In this document: one piece after another, positions 16,970 to 24,587 of the stretch | How the letters are laid out: the number at the start of each line of letters is the position of its first letter | Position numbering within the stretch: position 1 is the first letter of the stretch | NCBI GenBank assembly: GCA_016789785.1 | Contig: JAEUQE010000092.1 | Coordinates: 1-30,685, forward strand | Source: Bryobacterales bacterium | GTDB lineage: Bacteria > Acidobacteriota > Terriglobia > Bryobacterales > Bryobacteraceae | DNA: 30,685 bases | Reading direction: 5' to 3' | Notes under the pieces: model-generated | Databases searched by the model: none | Told to the model about the DNA's origin: nothing | What the model saw: the letters and a program-made list of their open reading frames with translations, nothing else | Translations under genes and position numbers: made by a program

Positions 16970-19102
16970 TCAGCGCCGCCATCCGTCAATCATATACAGA
17001 TCGGAATCCGCGCGATGCAATTTTGTATATAACAACTCGGCGCCATCGGCCGAAACCGCCAGGCCGATCCCCAGCGGCGAATTGGGGCGAAGCACCTCGC
17101 GCGAAATGCCGTCCGCCAGGTTCCAGAAATAGATCACCCCGCGGAAGTTATAGTAGACCCCATTGGGCGCGACAGCAAAGAACAGCCCGTGCGTCTCTTG
17201 CGCAATGAGACGAGGCGGCTCCTGTGGCACACCCCGGCCTGTAACCGGCACGCGAAACAGGGGACCCGCATCGCGCGTCTGGGTGTAATAGAGATAGTTG
17301 CCGTCTGCCGATTCCACCGCGGCAAAGCCGCCGTCACGAGTAACTTGCGTGGGCGCTCCGCCCGAAACACCAATCCGCCAGATCTCGAATCTGCCTGTAC
17401 GGTCTGAGCAGAAGTAAATCGACTGTCCGTCGCGCGACCAACTGGGAATGGCATCTGTGTTTGGGTGGTGTGTCAGACGGCGCGCGGGCCCTCCATTGCT
17501 GCGGATCACATAGACCTCGGACTGCCCGCTTTCATTCGACTCGTAGGCGATCCACGCTCCGTCTGGCGACCACCGGGGAGTGGCGGTGGTGCGTGCGTTG
17601 GTATGAGTGAGACGGCGTCCAGCGCTGCCATCCCGGTTCGCAATCCAGATTTCTGACGCGCCGGTCCGCGTGGAGTGAAACGCGATCCTGCCGCCATCCG
17701 GGGAATAGTCCGGATTCTGCTCGGAGTGCGTGGAAACGATTACGGGTACGGCGTTAGCCCGGGCGACGCCTAGAGGTAACTTCCATGCTTCCGCTCGGGA
17801 TGGCGGGTAGACCGTGAATGCGAGACGGGCCGCGCCGGATGAGAGAGTGAGATTTCCGTAAGTGTTCTGTGAGCCAAGAATCAGCCGGGGCACCGAATTT
17901 GCGGCAAGTTCGCGGTGCCATAACCGCACGCCCTCCTCTTCGGAGCCGTCGGCATACACGATTTCCTTTCCATCCGGAGTAAGCACCATCTCGCGAAGCC
18001 ACATTCCGGCAATCAGCGTACGCGGCGAGCCACGGGGCCGCAGGTCCCTCCCAAGAGTCTGGTTCAACAACGACGACTTCCCAGGCCCTCCGGTGGCATA
18101 GATCAACCGTGCGCCGTCAGGAGATAGCCCGAATCCTCGATTCGGGAATGGCATCGGTCCGGTAAGTGCGTGGCGGACGCCCGAAGTGGCAGAGATCGCC
18201 ACGATGGAATTGGATCGGTCTTCGAACTGGCTGGTGAGTAGCCACTCCCCATCCGGGGACCACAGCAGGCGCGTCCACGCGGGCCCCTCGGCGATTCGGG
18301 CTTCCGGACCGCCGCCGGCTGGGATCAGCACCAGGGAGCAAACCCGTGCGCGGCAACGCAGAAAGGCGATGGTGCGGCCGTTAGGGGACCATGCAGGACA
18401 GCGCTCGGCGGCGGCGCCATTTGTGAGCCGCACTCCGGAGTCGGCATCCGCCGGTTTCACGAAGATATAGCCGGGAGAAACGGCATCCGCCGCGACATAC
18501 GCCACCTGTCTGCCGTCGGCGGAGAAGGCTGGCTGGAACTCAAAGCCGACGTTGGAGGTCAGGGGCGTGAGTTTCGGGATCACCGGCTCGGAAGCCGGCT
18601 GGGGAATCTTCCAGCGGAGGACCGAGAGGGACGCCAACAGGATCGTCGCTCCAACCACCAGGACCCATTCCCACCGCGCCTTCGGCGGCCGAATGATGTT
18701 TTCGGCGGCGGAGCGCAGGAGAGTCTCCGCGGCAGGTTCTGGGGATAGGCCACCGAGCACGGGTACTCCGGTCTGCATGGGCTCAGGCTGGACATCCGGG
18801 TTCGCGGTTCCATTTCGGGACGCCGTCGGCTGTGTGGCCAGTTCGATTTCCTCGCATGGCGCACTCTCTGGCCCCGGGGGAGGCGGTGAGGACCGGGTGT
18901 TGTGCTGCCGCCACCATGCATCGAGTTCGGACCGGTAGGCGTAGACCGAACCTGGGCGGTCCAGGCCGACACGGTAGATCGGCAGCCCCCCGGTGGACTC
19001 CCATCGCTGCACCGTGCGCACGCCTTTTCCGAGGTAGGCCGCGATCTCCTTCCAGGAATCCAATCGGTCCGCACTGGACGAAGGGGATGCGTCACCAGTC
19101 AT
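16970..19102 (-). CDS. HTH - transmembrane - PD40 beta-propeller protein
   Basis: This is a 710-residue single-span membrane protein. Residues 10-65 are a helix-turn-helix of the MerR/HTH_17 kind (SWKEIAAYLGKGVRTVQRWE ... YAYRSELDAWW). A proline-rich linker follows, then one transmembrane helix (about 144-163, EWVLVVGATILLASLSVLRW). Next come roughly ten TolB/WD40-like PD40 repeats with SPDG signatures (QPAFSADGRQVAY, PAWSPNGRTIAF, PDYSPDGGRIAFHS, PRWSPDGAWIAYES). The order implies a cytoplasmic DNA-binding head and an outside propeller, that is, a one-component membrane sensor-regulator. This is a common layout in Solibacter-like genomes, and its targets are unknown. GGAGGG lies 5 nt before the ATG. 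It is divergent from the TPR gene across 161 bases. Confidence 0.88.
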   Translation of the reverse strand: MTGDASPSSSADRLDSWKEIAAYLGKGVRTVQRWESTGGLPIYRVGLDRPGSVYAYRSELDAWWRQHNTRSSPPPPGPESAPCEEIELATQPTASRNGTANPDVQPEPMQTGVPVLGGLSPEPAAETLLRSAAENIIRPPKARWEWVLVVGATILLASLSVLRWKIPQPASEPVIPKLTPLTSNVGFEFQPAFSADGRQVAYVAADAVSPGYIFVKPADADSGVRLTNGAAAERCPAWSPNGRTIAFLRCRARVCSLVLIPAGGGPEARIAEGPAWTRLLWSPDGEWLLTSQFEDRSNSIVAISATSGVRHALTGPMPFPNRGFGLSPDGARLIYATGGPGKSSLLNQTLGRDLRPRGSPRTLIAGMWLREMVLTPDGKEIVYADGSEEEGVRLWHRELAANSVPRLILGSQNTYGNLTLSSGAARLAFTVYPPSRAEAWKLPLGVARANAVPVIVSTHSEQNPDYSPDGGRIAFHSTRTGASEIWIANRDGSAGRRLTHTNARTTATPRWSPDGAWIAYESNESGQSEVYVIRSNGGPARRLTHHPNTDAIPSWSRDGQSIYFCSDRTGRFEIWRIGVSGGAPTQVTRDGGFAAVESADGNYLYYTQTRDAGPLFRVPVTGRGVPQEPPRLIAQETHGLFFAVAPNGVYYNFRGVIYFWNLADGISREVLRPNSPLGIGLAVSADGAELLYTKLHRADSDLYMIDGWRR

Positions 19103-19263
19103 CTGTGCCCTCCATTGTAAGGCGCGATCCGCGAGACACCATCACCCCAGGACTCCGCCGAATCGCGCCATCAAGCGTCAAATTGCGCCAACACCAACAA
19201 TAGACGCCACTTGTCGGTAAACAGCGCTTGAGTGGCGTGCCGGACTGACTCCACACTGCTGCC

Positions 19264-20049
19264 ATGAGAACGTTTCTGATGGGACTCGTGTTCCTTGGCC
19301 TGGGTCTGGCGGAGGACAGATTCTTGGAAATTCGCCAACGTGGTGCGGCGTTCGAGGCGGACGGCCGTCGCGCCGAGGCAGAGTCCCTGTACCGCGAGAC
19401 ACTTGCACTGCCTGACGTGCCAGAGCGGGAGAGGTTTTGGCTGCGCATGAGTCTCGCGGACATCGCACTGGATAGAGCGGAATACGGCGCTGCCGCGCAG
19501 TGGCTGAAACTGGCGGACACTGCGGCTGTACGAGTCTGCGAGCCCGGATGGCTCCAACTTCGCAACGCGTGGGCGAACTTCCACCTCGTGCAAGGAAAGC
19601 TAACAGCAGCCGGGCGGGAGTTGCGCATCACGCTTGAGCAGTGTCCGCACAGCACAGACCATGCTCCGATCCTTCATACACTCGCCGGTATCGAGACGCA
19701 GGCGGGCATGCTCCACGCCGCGGAGAGGCATCAGCATGCGGCACTCGGGCAATGGAGGCGGACCCTGGGAGATCGCCACCCCTATGTTACGAAGGCCTGG
19801 ATCAGCCTTTCATCGATCCAGGGAATGCGAGGCGATTGGCATGGCGCCAAGCGCAGTCTGGATGCGGCACTCCGCATTCAGGAGACACCCGAGGCGCTCT
19901 CCAACTATGCCGTGGTGCTCGAACACCTTCACCGCCGCAAAGAGGCCGAGGCGATCCGGAGGCGCATCGGCACTGTGGCTGTGCCAAACGCCCTCATCGA
20001 TTTTCGCGCGCTCGGCAGGCCGAACGGCGTTCAAGCCGTTACCCGTTGA
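19264..20049 (+). CDS. exported TPR protein
   Basis: This 261-residue protein has a short signal sequence (MRTFLMGLVFLGLGLA) and then TPR-like helical pairs: RGAAFEADGRRAEAESLYRE, SLADIALDRAEYGAAAQWLK, IQGMRGDWHGAKRSLDAALR and NYAVVLEHLHRRKEAEAIRR. TPRs mediate protein-protein contacts; no catalytic domain is visible. No clear Shine-Dalgarno precedes the ATG. The start was chosen because the signal peptide begins there. It is divergent from the HTH-PD40 gene, and the 161-base gap should hold both promoters, though I could not identify convincing -35/-10 pairs. The repeat-bearing region begins soon after its stop. A functional link to the regulator gene is only suggested by position. Confidence 0.78.
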   Translation: MRTFLMGLVFLGLGLAEDRFLEIRQRGAAFEADGRRAEAESLYRETLALPDVPERERFWLRMSLADIALDRAEYGAAAQWLKLADTAAVRVCEPGWLQLRNAWANFHLVQGKLTAAGRELRITLEQCPHSTDHAPILHTLAGIETQAGMLHAAERHQHAALGQWRRTLGDRHPYVTKAWISLSSIQGMRGDWHGAKRSLDAALRIQETPEALSNYAVVLEHLHRRKEAEAIRRRIGTVAVPNALIDFRALGRPNGVQAVTR

Positions 20050-20174
20050 CCGCCGAGCGTGCGTGAAGAAGGCTGAGGGGCAGGACACCCTTGACCTGAG
20101 CACTGTGACGCACTACGCGGGGCTTGCCCCAATACTGTTCACTTTGGCATCTTGGCGCCGCGCGCCTCACGGGA

Positions 20175-20356
20175 GCGCAGACTTCAGTCTGCCGCGCCGA
20201 GACTCATCTCGGTGCAGGGCGAGGTGAACGAAAATGCGCTGCCGCCGAGGGTACTACGAAGCCACCGCCCTTCGGCCGCCGTGGCCACCAGGGCGATTCA
20301 CGAGCCCCGAGCACGGGCCTAGACAAGATTTTCGAGGCGGCAGACTGAAGTCTGCG
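20175..20356 (+). repeat. dispersed palindromic intergenic repeat, copy 2, with 20-bp terminal inverted repeats
   Basis: CGCAGACTTCAGTCTGCCGC (20176-20195) returns as its exact reverse complement at 20337-20356, enclosing 181 bp. Each end is itself a palindrome. The left 65 bases match copy 1 (7844-7908) at 60 of 65 positions. A second hairpin, CCGAGACTCATCTCGG, lies at 20197-20212. The interior shares CGAGCACGGGCCT with copy 1 and has about 60 extra bases. No reading frame looks protein-like. The structure resembles a non-autonomous mobile element, but I found no target-site duplication. It occupies most of the 411-base gene-free stretch 20050-20460. Confidence 0.75.
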
Positions 20357-20359
20357 TTA

Positions 20360-20381
20360 CCGGCGCCGTCGCCGGCGCCGG
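20360..20381 (+). other. GC-rich stem-loop upstream of the glycyl radical enzyme operon
   Basis: CCGGCGCC and GGCGCCGG are perfect 8-bp arms around a 6-nt loop, immediately after the repeat element and about 80 bases before the start codon. It may act as a transcription barrier or a leader structure. No T-run follows. Confidence 0.45.
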
Positions 20382-20448
20382 CAGCGTCCGGGGTGGCGAT
20401 TTTCGGTGGAAACCACGTTTGGCAGAGTAACTGCTCTCATTCTCCCCC

Positions 20449-20454
20449 AAGGAG
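20449..20454 (+). promoter_or_regulatory. Shine-Dalgarno (AAGGAG) that fixes the start of the glycyl radical enzyme
   Basis: AAGGAG lies 6 nt before the ATG at 20461. The next in-frame ATG (20533), which would remove the twin-arginine segment, has no comparable site. This supports translation of the signal sequence. Confidence 0.8.
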
Positions 20455-20460
20455 CACTCT

Positions 20461-22845
20461 ATGCTGGAGAGCCGAATCTCGCGGCGGTGGTTTCTCGCCG
20501 GGCTGGGTGCCGGGTTGCCCATCCACGCCGGGATGGCGACGCCTTCTTCCCACTCCATCCGCGCCCTGCGCGCCGATATCCTGAACTCGCCAGTTCGCGT
20601 GGGTTTGCACCGCGCCGCTGTCTACACGCGCGTCTTCCGTGACAACGAAGACAAACCGTGGATCGTCCGAAAGTCGCTCGCATTGCGCGAGTATTTCCGC
20701 ACTGTGCCCTTGTACGTCCGTGACCACGACCGCATCGCTGGATCGATCTCCGAGGCGCCAGGCGGCATGCCGGTGATGGCCGAGATCGGGATCGCGGAGA
20801 ACAGCATTTATACCGGCGAGAACCCCCAGCGCGCCGGCTATCTCACTGGCCAGGTGCCACGTGAGATTCGGGAATACTGGATGAACCGGAACTTGTGGGG
20901 CCAGGCGCGGACACAGTTGCTCGGGTTGAAGGCCTTCCGGTCGCCCGAAGATGTTCCGGGCGAAGCTCCCTACAAGTTCATCTCCTGCCAGGGGCATCTA
21001 AGCCCGGCTTACTCCGAAGTACTTTCTTCAGGGCTGGGCGGGTTACGGCAAAAGACCGCGGAACGCAGGCGGGCCGAGAAGGATCGGGATAAAGTCGACT
21101 TTCTCACCGCCGTGGAACTTGCACTGGAGGGTGTTGCCGTTTGGGCGGACCGCTACTCGGTGTTCCTGAAAGCGACGGCTTCGGAAACGCCCGATTCCGC
21201 GAGGGCCAGCGAGCTTCAGGAAATGGCAGCGATCTGCCGGAGGCTTGTCCGCGAGGCGCCCCAAACGTTCCGCGAGGCATTGCAGTTGGTGTGGCTGCTG
21301 CATCAGGCGATCCACATCGAAGGGCATGGATACTCCTGCACTCCCGACCGTCTGGACCAAATCCTGCGCCCTTACTACGAGGCGGATTTCTGTGCGGGAC
21401 GGCTCGACGAGGCCGAAGCAATTCGTTTGTGCGAGAACTTCGTACTGAAGATGTACGACAACACTTACTGGGGCCCGGAACATCATCTTACACAAGGGCT
21501 ATGTGTCGGCGGATCTTCGAGTAACGGTGAGGACCGCACCAATGCGCTGTCGCGAGTGTTTCTTGAGGCAGCCACCAATCTCGGTCTTCCGGAGCCGCTG
21601 ATCTGGATGCGATGGCATCCCAGGATGGACCAGCAGTTCTTCGACTTCGCACTGCGACGCATCGCTCACAGCGGATGCTTCCCGATGATGTGGAACGACG
21701 GCGTGGTCGCCGATGGGCTGGTGGCGCTCGGTGTGGCGCGGGCAGACGCGTATCAGTACGTGCCCGTGGGCTGCAACGAACTCGGCATACCAGGGCAATT
21801 CTATTTCAATCCCGGCGCCAATGCGAACTATTTGAGGTCGCTGGAACTGGCGCTGACCTCCGGCAAGGGATACCGGGACGATGCGAAAGGCGCGCCGCTG
21901 GCGCCGCCCGTCTCCAGCCTTCGCACGTTCGACGAATTCGCGAGTGCGTTTGGAGCCTATCTGCGGGAGTCCATTCGCACGAGCTACGAACACGAGATGA
22001 AGAATCTCAGGGCGCAGATGGCATGGGGGCAAACTCCGCTCACCTCCTGCTTCTTTGAGGGCTGCGTGGAGAACGGCCGCGACATGACTCTCGGCACCAG
22101 ATACAACTTACTGTCGTGCGGCGGCGTCTTCTTCGCGAACGCCGTGGACGGGCTGGCGGCGATTCGTGAAGTGGTCTTTGAAAAGAAGGCGGCCACGCTC
22201 AAGGAAATCGCCCGCGCCTGCGCGGCGAACTATCAGGGCTACGAAAAACTGCGCGCGAAGTTACTCAACGCGCCGAAGCACGGTAACGACGATGCCCGTG
22301 TGGAGGGCATCATCGCACTGGTGGAAAAACTGCGCGATGGGCCAGTGCGGGAAATCTGCCGCGACCCGCGCGACGGCTCGCGCTTCGGGAATACGCACGT
22401 GGTGAGGAGTTCCGCCGTCAGAACCGGCATGGTTACTCCTGCCACGCCGGATGGCCGGCTGGCTGGGACTCCGCTGGCGAGTTCCGTGGCCGCATCGGTA
22501 GGATGCGAAAGGAGCGGGCCAACGGCACTCCTCAATTCCGTAACCAAGCTACACGCGGCGAAAAGCTGGCAGCTTGGCTATCAGGTGAATCTGCGGTTTC
22601 AGAGCGCCATGCTGACCAATCCGGAGAACCGCGCGAAGATCCGCGCCATGCTCAACGTCTACTTCCAGGGCGGGGGCCAGGAGTTGCAAATCAACTCGGT
22701 GGACACGGAGACTCTGCGTGCGGCGCAAAAGAGTCCGGAGCAATACCGGGATCTGGTGGTCCGGATTGCGGGCTTCAGCGAGTTCTTTGTGAACCTGACC
22801 CCGGCGATGCAGGAAGAGATCATCGCACGCACGGCGCACATGTGA
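20461..22845 (+). CDS. glycyl radical enzyme (PFL-like) with an N-terminal Tat signal
   Basis: This 794-residue protein spans the full PFL-type fold. The C-terminal glycine loop is RIAGFSEFF (Gly771), followed by NLTPAMQEEIIARTAHM, typical of the family, although Tyr is replaced by Phe in the usual RVxGY. The thiyl-radical loop is VGCNELG, with Cys438 and Glu440. This Cys-x-Glu layout is seen in eliminating and decarboxylating members (glycerol or choline type), not the Cys-Cys of pyruvate formate-lyase. The substrate is not predictable. Unusually, residues 1-27 form a twin-arginine signal (SRRWFLAGLGAG, hydrophobic core, AGMA), supported by a strong ribosome site. Glycyl radical enzymes are normally cytoplasmic and oxygen-labile. 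The activase gene starts 7 nt downstream. No microcompartment or transporter genes accompany the pair. Confidence 0.9.
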   Translation: MLESRISRRWFLAGLGAGLPIHAGMATPSSHSIRALRADILNSPVRVGLHRAAVYTRVFRDNEDKPWIVRKSLALREYFRTVPLYVRDHDRIAGSISEAPGGMPVMAEIGIAENSIYTGENPQRAGYLTGQVPREIREYWMNRNLWGQARTQLLGLKAFRSPEDVPGEAPYKFISCQGHLSPAYSEVLSSGLGGLRQKTAERRRAEKDRDKVDFLTAVELALEGVAVWADRYSVFLKATASETPDSARASELQEMAAICRRLVREAPQTFREALQLVWLLHQAIHIEGHGYSCTPDRLDQILRPYYEADFCAGRLDEAEAIRLCENFVLKMYDNTYWGPEHHLTQGLCVGGSSSNGEDRTNALSRVFLEAATNLGLPEPLIWMRWHPRMDQQFFDFALRRIAHSGCFPMMWNDGVVADGLVALGVARADAYQYVPVGCNELGIPGQFYFNPGANANYLRSLELALTSGKGYRDDAKGAPLAPPVSSLRTFDEFASAFGAYLRESIRTSYEHEMKNLRAQMAWGQTPLTSCFFEGCVENGRDMTLGTRYNLLSCGGVFFANAVDGLAAIREVVFEKKAATLKEIARACAANYQGYEKLRAKLLNAPKHGNDDARVEGIIALVEKLRDGPVREICRDPRDGSRFGNTHVVRSSAVRTGMVTPATPDGRLAGTPLASSVAASVGCERSGPTALLNSVTKLHAAKSWQLGYQVNLRFQSAMLTNPENRAKIRAMLNVYFQGGGQELQINSVDTETLRAAQKSPEQYRDLVVRIAGFSEFFVNLTPAMQEEIIARTAHM

Positions 22846-22852
22846 GGCAGAG

Positions 22853-23767
22853 ATGACGGGCCGAATCTTCGACATCCAGCGTTTCTCGATTCACGATGGC
22901 CCGGGCATCCGCACCACGGTGTTTCTCAAGGGATGCCCGCTGCATTGTAAGTGGTGCCACAATCCGGAAAGCATTGCGCCGCACCCACAGCTTTCCCTTA
23001 CCTCCGGGAAATGCACGGGCTGCAAGGACTGTGTGGATGCTTGCCCGACAGTAGCGCTCGGGCTGAACGGCGCGAAGAAGGTGATGATTGAGCGCAGCCG
23101 GTGCGATTCGTGCGGCAAGTGCGCCCCGGTATGCGACGCCAGGGCTTTGGAAATGGTTGGGCGCGACGCGACGGTGGACCAGGTGATGACCGAGGTGATC
23201 AAGGACCGCGAGTATTATCGCGCCTCGGGCGGCGGCATGACCCTGTCGGGTGGAGAGCCTCTGTTTCAACCCGGCTTCGCCTTCGCATTGCTGACGGCGG
23301 CAAAGGAGGCAGGGCTCCATACCGTGGTGGAGACTTCGGGGTTCACGGATTGGAGTGTTCTGGAGCGGGTAATGCCCGTCGTCGACTTGTTCCTGTATGA
23401 CTACAAGGAGACGGATCCTCATCTGCACCAGGCGTTCGTTGGCAAGCCGAACCACGTGATCCTACAAAACCTGCGCCAACTCCACGGCGGCGGGGCACGC
23501 ATCCTGTTGCGCTGCCCGATGATTCCCGAATACAACGCACGGCGTGAGCATCTGGATGGGATCGCTTCGCTGGCGGCGGAACTGCCCAGGCTGGTGGGCG
23601 TCGAACTGCTTCCCTACCACCGGTTGGGCGCTGCGAAACTCACCCGATTCGGCTTCCCGCGGCGGATGCCGGAATCCGTGGCGCCGCCGGACGGGGAGAC
23701 CGTTCGCGGGTGGAAGACCTACCTTCAGAAGCAGCACGTGCGCCTCGCCGGGGCCCCGCGGGAGTAA
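22853..23767 (+). CDS. glycyl-radical enzyme activating enzyme (radical SAM)
   Basis: This is a 304-residue activase that abstracts hydrogen from the partner's glycine using S-adenosylmethionine. The N-terminus IQRFSIHDGPGIRTTVFLKG is the family signature. CPLHCKWC supplies the CxxxCxxC cluster ligands. Two inserted ferredoxin-type [4Fe-4S] motifs follow (CTGCKDCVDACP and CDSCGKCAPVCD), as in activases of choline lyase-like and glycerol dehydratase-like enzymes. SGGEPL is the SAM-binding GGE element. LYDYKETDPHLHQ and LLPYHRLG are conserved later. It has no signal peptide, so it must act in the cytoplasm. It lies 7 nt after the enzyme gene and is almost certainly co-transcribed with it. GAGG in the intercistronic gap overlaps the preceding stop codon. 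Confidence 0.95.
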   Translation: MTGRIFDIQRFSIHDGPGIRTTVFLKGCPLHCKWCHNPESIAPHPQLSLTSGKCTGCKDCVDACPTVALGLNGAKKVMIERSRCDSCGKCAPVCDARALEMVGRDATVDQVMTEVIKDREYYRASGGGMTLSGGEPLFQPGFAFALLTAAKEAGLHTVVETSGFTDWSVLERVMPVVDLFLYDYKETDPHLHQAFVGKPNHVILQNLRQLHGGGARILLRCPMIPEYNARREHLDGIASLAAELPRLVGVELLPYHRLGAAKLTRFGFPRRMPESVAPPDGETVRGWKTYLQKQHVRLAGAPRE

Positions 23768-24017
23768 CCCCGCCGGCAAGCGGACGGACGGCAGTTTTAC
23801 AGCAGACAAGTGCATTTAATGCCTCTCTCATCTGGTAAGCGGGAGCGCGATGCCAGTCAGAGACCATTGCTGTCTATGTCACTCGCTCGTAACTCGTTGA
23901 ACCAAAACCTCTTGCCCACTCCGGAACCCTCCCCGCAACTGCCCGCGAACACAGGTTTCTCCCCCCCATGCCACCCTGAAATCGAAAGCAACGGCTTCGA
24001 ACTCCAGGAGGCACTCC

Positions 24018-24420
24018 ATGCACAAAATGCACGAAACAAAGGAAACCAAACCGAAACGCTCGAAAGCCGAAATCGCCCGCAAGAATGGCCGTAAGTCCCA
24101 CCCCTGCCACTGCCTCCATCGTGCACGGACTCGCGTCCAAAGCCGTCGTCCTCACCAACGAGTGCCCGAATAAGTACGCCTATCTCCGCCGCAGCTTCTA
24201 CGACGAATGGCAGCCCACTACTCCCACGGAAGCCGGCTACGGCGACCAGATCACGAGTTCCTATTGGCGTCTTTTCCCGCGCCTGGGCCCTCGAAACCAG
24301 CCTCCTCGATTCCGGTATCTTCGAAAACGCGCCGAAATTGACTCGGTCTACACCACAGTAGCTCCCGCCATTCGCGCGTCCGACCCCATCGCCGGCCTCA
24401 ATCTATCAGCGGTAAAAGAA
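24018..24420 (+). pseudogene. frameshifted remnant of a Bryobacterales hypothetical protein family
   Basis: AGGAGG (24006-24011) and the ATG at 24018 start a frame reading MHKMHETKETKPKRSKAEI, then ARKNGRKSH, which then loses sense. Protein-like sequence continues in a second frame (SIVHGLASKAVVLTNE, then YLRRSFYDEWQPTTPTEAG, up to SSYWR near 24270). It moves to a third frame (SRAWALETSLLDSGIFENAP, about 24280-24340), then returns to the second (IDSVYTTVAPAIRASDPIAG). The order matches, from memory, small acidobacterial proteins that read NGRKSHGP..GK..S..NA..HGL followed by a DxWQP segment. About 13 residues seem lost at the first break. At least three indels therefore disrupt it. The function of the family is unknown. 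The exact 3' end is not defined. Sequence to 24587 shows nothing else I can identify. Confidence 0.6.
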
Positions 24421-24587
24421 AGGACAATCCTTACTCAGGACTCAGCGAAGGCCACGAATGACCAGCTCGCACAACCACCTGCACTCTGCGTGTCTCTTCA
24501 CCCGTACCACACACCGTGTGTTCTTACGGCACACTCGAGATCCACGAAGTCCACACCTTACAGCCACTTCGCCGCCCGGCTGACGCC

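Noticed and set aside
20124..20460. Short open frames across the repeat element
   Set aside because: They follow palindromic repeat sequence, lack ribosome sites and give low-complexity translations.
20400..20460. FNR-type anaerobic control site upstream of the glycyl radical enzyme
   Set aside because: I looked for a TTGAT-N4-ATCAA-like dyad and found none.
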